From Mactra quadrangularis (lineage: Eukaryota; Mollusca; Bivalvia; Venerida; Mactridae): a DNA stretch of 64,000 bases. Where the stretch lies: contig CM046295.1 of the NCBI GenBank assembly GCA_025267735.1, positions 9,013,270 through 9,077,269 on the forward strand. Direction: 5' to 3'. Both the position numbers and the translations under genes were made by a program. Of the stretch, positions 58,815-64,000 are shown one piece after another (the first letter of the stretch is position 1; the number at the start of each line of letters is the position of its first letter). Under the pieces are notes generated by a model. That model was given only the letters and a program-made list of their open reading frames with translations, was not told where the DNA came from and searched no databases.

Positions 58815-59622
58815 ATCATATCTTTGTTAAAATATCATCTTCACCGATATTGTATTGGTAAATTCTATTCAATTATCTGTGGGGCATACGTTAAACCTTG
58901 CTGATTTTAATACTTGATATCTTTGTTAAAGTATCATCTTCACCAATATTGTATTGGTAAATTCTATTCAATTATCTGTGGGGCGTACATTAAACCTTGC
59001 TGATTTAAATACTTGATATTTGTTGTCAATATGATATTTGTGTGATAACCCTTGTACATGCTAGGGCTGTCACGATATACCGGTATATTGCAATACGCAG
59101 CTGCAGCAATACGTACCGCAGTACGATTTTAACGAACCGGTATTTGGCGATTTTTTTATTTCGTTGGAAAATTCTTCCCTTCACGAAATATATGTGGCGA
59201 AACGTCATTTTTTCCATGGTTCATTCCATCTAACCTGAAGTTGCAAGAATTTAACCAATTGGGGCTCATCTCAGTCCTAAATGACTGTAAATACTTAAAG
59301 AGGCTAGATTCTATAAGTAGCTGCATATAAGATTTGCAATTTTTCTGTTAAATACAGCAGAGGAACAACGAATCCCACAATATATCGTGGTACGTATTGC
59401 GATACGATGACAGCATATTGCAATACACCGCAGTATGCTTCTTGCGTATTGTGACAGACCTAGTACATGCAGTATTTTTATCAATAGTGAGTACAGAAGT
59501 ACTGTATTGAGTATTATAAAGTCCTCATTATGATCCCACATTGACAAACAAATATTGAGTATTTAAATCAGAGGGGTAAATTCATGTGCCACTTACAGTT
59601 GAATAGAATTTACTTATGTGTT
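58815..59622. repeat. Composite inverted repeat with 99-bp tandem duplication, right arm
   Basis: Mirror of 4325-5130 around the hAT MITE at 59062-59462. Confidence 0.7.
59062..59462. mobile_element. hAT-superfamily MITE, right arm
   Basis: Mirror of 4484-4884, 401 bp, with the same 8-bp target duplication GTACATGC at 59054-59061 and 59463-59470. Confidence 0.9.
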
Positions 59623-59730
59623 AAAAAATGTGATATTTGATATTGTGCAATATTGCTAATAAACTTTATTAAATGTGTTCTTATTGCTTTTATTTAATTT
59701 TGTTCTTAAAAAGTATAGTTTTACTTTAAT

Positions 59731-60013
59731 TTTTTTGTTGGGTTTAATGCCATAGCCTCATACTGTTTAGATCATATTATGGCAGTCAGTATTACGACTA
59801 CTATAGAATACACTACTCACCCTTTATAGAAAGGCTTAATCTCTAGGTGGGTTAATTAGTTACTGAGTTTCTACTTCCATCAGTAACTGACAACTACCCT
59901 ACATGATTCCAAATCAGTGGTAAAATGAGGAATGGCTGTAGAAATTATTTCATGATCAAATTTCTCGAAAGAAAGCCCCACCCAGGAATCAAATTTAGGA
60001 CCACTCGATTAAT
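59731..60013 (-). mobile_element. 5'-truncated SINE, right arm
   Basis: Mirror of 3935-4217. The tail GTTGGGTTTAATGCC is at the low-coordinate end. Confidence 0.75.
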
Positions 60014-60074
60014 AAATATGTATTCTACATTCTGTATTGTAGTTTGAAAGATTCCGTCCTTATAATAAAAACTA

Positions 60075-60263
60075 CAGTAAAACTTTGATATAACATACTC
60101 GGTTATAACAAACACTCGGTTACAACATACCAATTTTTCTGGCCCGTTTTTCTGGCATCCTTATAGATAACATAATAAGTATTCTATATAGATATAACAT
60201 ACCTCGGTTATAACATACCTTATTTCTATGGCCAAGCGAGTATGTTATATCCGAGTTTTACTG
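60075..60263. mobile_element. CAGT-ended Tc1/mariner-like MITE, right arm
   Basis: Mirror of 3687-3871, 189 bp here because 4 bases (CTGG within TTTTTCTGGCATCC) are extra relative to the left arm. TA-flanked. Confidence 0.82.
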
Positions 60264-60673
60264 TACAGGAATGCAACGCTTCAGTAGTTGTCAAACTCGC
60301 TTAAAAAAACTAACGAAACAAAGACTAATCACAAAACCACTTAGCCATCTGAAAAACAAGACATTAATGTACATTTAACAATCGGTAATATAGTTTTTTA
60401 AACTATGATACAGAATTTAATCAATGACATGAATTTGAATTGCTATGGATTTCATTGCGCCTCTTCCGTAGAAAATGATAATTTAGCCTAGTTTTAGCTT
60501 CATTTGATTATTAAAAAGCGCTCAGATTTGCACCTATGACATGTGATTAATCAAATTTTCCATACCGTCGGGGGGGGGTGCTGAATGCGCAATAATGTTT
60601 ATTTATACATACATGTAAACGTAAGACTGTTCAACTAGTGATTTGTTCCGCAGTATAATCAACTGTTATTATA

Positions 60674-61024
60674 ATGCATAAGTTCCGGAGCTCTAAAACA
60701 TTACTATACTTTGAATTACATGCTATTTTGTATATGACTATGTCAGTTAATAAATCACCACAGGATGGAAATAAAAAGTATATAATCATGGATAAATATA
60801 TTCGTCGCTTAATTCAAAACTTGCCTGCTTCGAACAAAGTATTTTTTGAAAATGGTATGACTGATACAATTTTTACTAAGGAAGTGATTTGTCTATTTCA
60901 ACTAGGATCGGGAAAAAAACGAATATTCGAAATTCTTGACAAAAAATCTCATTCTGCTTCCTTTTTCTCATTTACTTTACACAACAATGGTTCAGTTAAA
61001 ATCGTATGTCAACAAACCAACTAA
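60674..61024 (+). CDS. Hypothetical ORF, 116 aa
   Basis: ATG at 60674, stop TAA ending at 61024. Further in-frame ATGs follow at residues 21, 23 and about 39; MDKYIRRLIQNLPASNKVFF starts at the last. The composition is mixed and protein-like (basic, with FTKEVICLFQLGSGKKRIFE in the middle), unlike the low-complexity frames nearby. I do not recognise a domain, signal peptide or membrane segment. It may be a small gene, one exon or a transposon fragment. No splice evidence was found. Confidence 0.35.
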   Translation: MHKFRSSKTLLYFELHAILYMTMSVNKSPQDGNKKYIIMDKYIRRLIQNLPASNKVFFENGMTDTIFTKEVICLFQLGSGKKRIFEILDKKSHSASFFSFTLHNNGSVKIVCQQTN

Positions 61025-61462
61025 AAGTTGGATTGTTAGATATACACATGTCAATAAGGGTATGGTTAAGCTCCCGACTAATTAACTGTCAAAACTCGGC
61101 CATAATAACGTATTTCGATTAATTTAAGACCCCTAATTTCTAAGATGAGTCAATTATGTCACAACAAAATGAAACAAAATATAATACCAGGTATTTAAAC
61201 TGTTTTTCAATTGTAATTATATAATCAGTCATTCTTGTTCATACAATTGTTTAAAAAAAATACTGATAGAACACTCAATGTCAAAAAAAGTGCACAATTA
61301 GAATTTGACAATTGATCAAAAATGAAGTAGGAGTTTAACATCTTTTATCATTATAATCTTTAACACTAACCTATTTGGAAGTAGAAAATACGCATCGGAG
61401 ATTTTATAAAGGACTGTACTGAAAGTTGTCATGGCTTAACGAAAGGTAATATAAATGTAGAG

Positions 61463-63882
61463 TAAGATACGTTAAGATTCTTAAAATAAAAATTCTAGAA
61501 CCGATAGACAGTAGCAAATCTAATAATTATTTATTAAAAGGTATTTCAGAGTATGACGGTAAACTTTATGACAATTATTTATATATTTCTTATGACATGA
61601 AGTTCTATTTGTCCTTGATTCAACAAAAAACACAATGATTGTTTTTTAATTTGAAGGTGTTTCTAAATCAATTCGTTTTATTTAGGAATTACTAGCGCTA
61701 ATAAAACAATAAAACCGTAGCACAGGAGTCAATGTAAGAACACACTAAAAACCCAGTTCTAATGCCGCTACTATGTTCCTAGTGTAAGGTTTAATCACTT
61801 AATTTGTACAAGGTAAATAATAACGTATCTTACTAAAAAATTATTAACATATGTCTGAGGTAAATGTAATCAATAAGCAAAAATTATGCTTGCATTTGCT
61901 TTCAAACACTTCGAAACGATAATCTAAAATTAAACTTAAGTTTGTTTAGACAACAATCAAATGTTCACATTGGTAAACCCTAAAAGGTAACGTATCTTAC
62001 TTTTTCAATTCACATAAGTTCCACTGCCGTTTATTTTAAAAGACGTTCTAGTTAAGGCACAATTTATGTTAAAATCAAAACAATGCTAGCTCTTTTGCTT
62101 CAAATATGTTTATTTATCAGACAGAAGACATATCTATTGGGTTTTTTCTGTTAACATTTATTTTGTATCTGTTAACGTATCTTACTCATTTATCAAAATC
62201 AGTTCATGACTTAAGAGTTCAAAATATATGGTCCATTTTCATACAACTTTACATATTATCTGTTTCATTAGACAGCTGCTGTCAGCTTTATTGCAACAAA
62301 ATTGTCGATTTGTTTTTCAACAAGGTAGAGGTTCTACAATTTGTTTTAAAAGTCCAACTATCTAAATATATTTTCAACTTGTCCTTCTTTCTGCTGGTGT
62401 ACCGTTTTGGACCGTGGCGTTGTTATATGAAATTAAACTTTTTCGATTACATTATTTGCATAAAAAGTGTTTCTTGAGTTTCTGTGGAAATATGTCCGAA
62501 ACTATACCTGTACCATTGAGTTTTAATTTGGTTTTAGATCCTGGTGTGCTGGACGAGGTTTTGTTTCCATTAGTTTTAGTCGTATGGTAATTCCTTACAA
62601 TCTGAATTCATGTTAAGACTTTTGCATATTTTTCTTTTTTAAAAAAGGTTCATAATTTTGTTTAAGCGTTTTCACCTGATCATTTCAAGACCAACTTCTG
62701 TATGCCGCTGACCTTTGTCTTATATCTACAAGGTGGCCCTTTGTTTTTCTAGGTCACAAATTGGCATTTAAAAAAAACAACAATCTTGTTTTGTCTATCT
62801 GTCGTGTACATTGGACTGATGTACTTGCTCAAACTATATTCAGAACTTTTTCAATATTGAATTTACCTGAAACCTTATTTTTCTTTCTCATTTAAACTTG
62901 TAGATTGTGCTGGGTGCTTAAAAGCCTCATTTGTAATGCATTCTTCTGTTGTTGTTTTTTCCTAAATCATTCGGAATGTGTTTTTTGCAGATAAATTTAC
63001 TTTTGTTGAAATACTCGGACATTTTATTGTTACTTTGTTTGATTAAGCGTTTAATTTTGCTCCATATTCAGAAGGTATATTTGACCATTTGTCATTTTTC
63101 ATTTCTTGTACCCTTGCTGGTATTAAGCTCTAGTCTATTTTTTCATCCTGTACATTAGTATTTTAAGATACTTAAGCTGGAAAGAAAGATACGTTAACCT
63201 TTACTACAATGTATAAGTTTTGTCAAATACTCAATGAAAGAAATGGTTTTTTTAGGTTTTATATCAAAAGTTGTCCATTTTACTTTATAATTCTAATAAG
63301 TTAACATCCTATAACTTTGTATTTACTTGTTATATCATGTCTTTTAAACAATGTAAGATACGTTAACATTGAGTAAGATACGTTGAACAAGTTTGTTTAT
63401 GTCTGTTGGTATCAATTAGCAAATAAGACATGTACAATGCATACAATTGTTCTGACTTGTCTTTGTTACACATGAAAAGCAAGTTTAACTGTCTTAAATA
63501 TAAAAAATAACTAGAAGGCTTCAGTTTTCTGGAGTTGTCATAAAATGCTTGATTGTTTAGTCATAATCGCCAGGAATACTTTACAACTTCTGTATTGAGT
63601 GGAAATTTTGGTAATTAGCAACGCAATTGGCTAGAAAGTAAATCCAAAGATGATTTATTTTCGACAAATATTGAAATATCAGGTACGTGTTAACGTATCT
63701 TATGTTAACGTATCTTATTGACATTTACTATTTTTTACCATAAAGTAAGCATATCGGACTTTTCGAGGATGAAATTTCTCTGGATTATGCCTGCATGAAG
63801 TAGGCATTGTGAAATTAGGTAACTCTGCCTGCTTTCTGAACTAGCTTATGTGTTGTAACATATTGAAAGTTAACGTATCTTA
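61463..63882. repeat. Cluster of ten TTAACGTATCTTA motifs in both orientations
   Basis: Core TAAGATACGTTAA or its complement TTAACGTATCTTA begins at 61463 (+), 61821 (-), 61988 (-), 62172 (-), 63186 (+), 63354 (+), 63374 (+, one change), 63690 (-), 63705 (-) and 63870 (-). The sites at 61821, 61988 and 63186 match slightly less than the full 13 bases. Two close pairs occur: 63354/63374 (20 bp apart) and 63690/63705 (15 bp apart). The DNA between sites is not repeated, so this is not a minisatellite. Confidence 0.85.
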
Positions 63883-64000
63883 TCAAATCTTAAAGTAACA
63901 ATTCAATTTTTCATTACTTAAAAAATATGGTTAATCTGTATTAGATCTTAGACGCCAAAAGCCTTTTTTATCTCTTACATTAACCAATTGGGAGTTTATA

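Larger units (their letters stand above)
60417..64000. other. Right flank outside the palindrome
   Basis: AT-rich sequence unrelated to positions 1-3533. There is no recognisable gene family. It holds one ATG-started open frame (60674-61024), a G-run near 60571 and an unusual cluster of a 13-base motif from 61463 to 63882, listed separately. Confidence 0.7.

Noticed and set aside
62106..62477. 123-codon frame in the right flank
   Set aside because: Very rich in Phe/Leu/Ile and crossing one of the 13-base motif sites at 62172. It has no recognisable family and is typical of AT-rich noncoding DNA.

Overview
The window is eukaryotic and looks like a mollusc, most likely a bivalve. The evidence is an AT-rich background, a spliced animal gene with GT-AG introns, many short inverted-repeat transposons, and tRNA-derived SINEs ending in a GTTAAACCCAAC-type tail. 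Nothing in it looks bacterial. The species cannot be fixed from sequence alone.

The layout is one very large inverted repeat. Positions 1-3533 are left flank, outside the palindrome, with only dispersed repeats. Positions 3534-14671 are the left arm. Positions 14672-19173 are a tandem satellite of period 379 bp, read in one orientation. Positions 19174-19273 are a run of exactly 100 N. Positions 19274-45870 are the same satellite in the opposite orientation, about 70 units. Positions 45871-60416 are the right arm, the near-identical reverse complement of the left arm. Positions 60417-64000 are right flank, unrelated to the left flank.

Each arm carries one complete five-exon copy of the TMEM41A gene, a VTT/DedA-superfamily membrane protein. 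The copies are head to head, and each start codon lies only about 336 bp from the satellite edge. The left copy (minus strand, 7811-14335) is open and encodes 244 aa. The right copy (plus strand, 46207-56127) has one extra T in a homopolymer of exon 4, which shifts the frame and stops it at residue 172. The right arm also holds a 3390-bp transposon with TIRs of about 480 bp and a perfect 6-bp target duplication. The left arm preserves the empty site, so that insertion is younger than the split of the two arms.

The satellite unit is itself a dimer of two diverged subunits (167 and 212 bp) that share a hairpin. The left array and the array right of the gap are different sequence subtypes, yet the outermost unit at the right edge has the left subtype and shares a private variant with the outermost left unit. 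Multi-unit blocks have been duplicated inside the right array. The right flank holds ten copies of a 13-base motif (TTAACGTATCTTA or its complement) within 2.4 kb, which no recognised feature explains.

The main caution is assembly. The orientation switch coincides with a 100-N gap, so this may be a genuine palindrome or two haplotypes or paralogous loci joined in inverted orientation. The frameshift sits in a homopolymer and may be a sequencing error.
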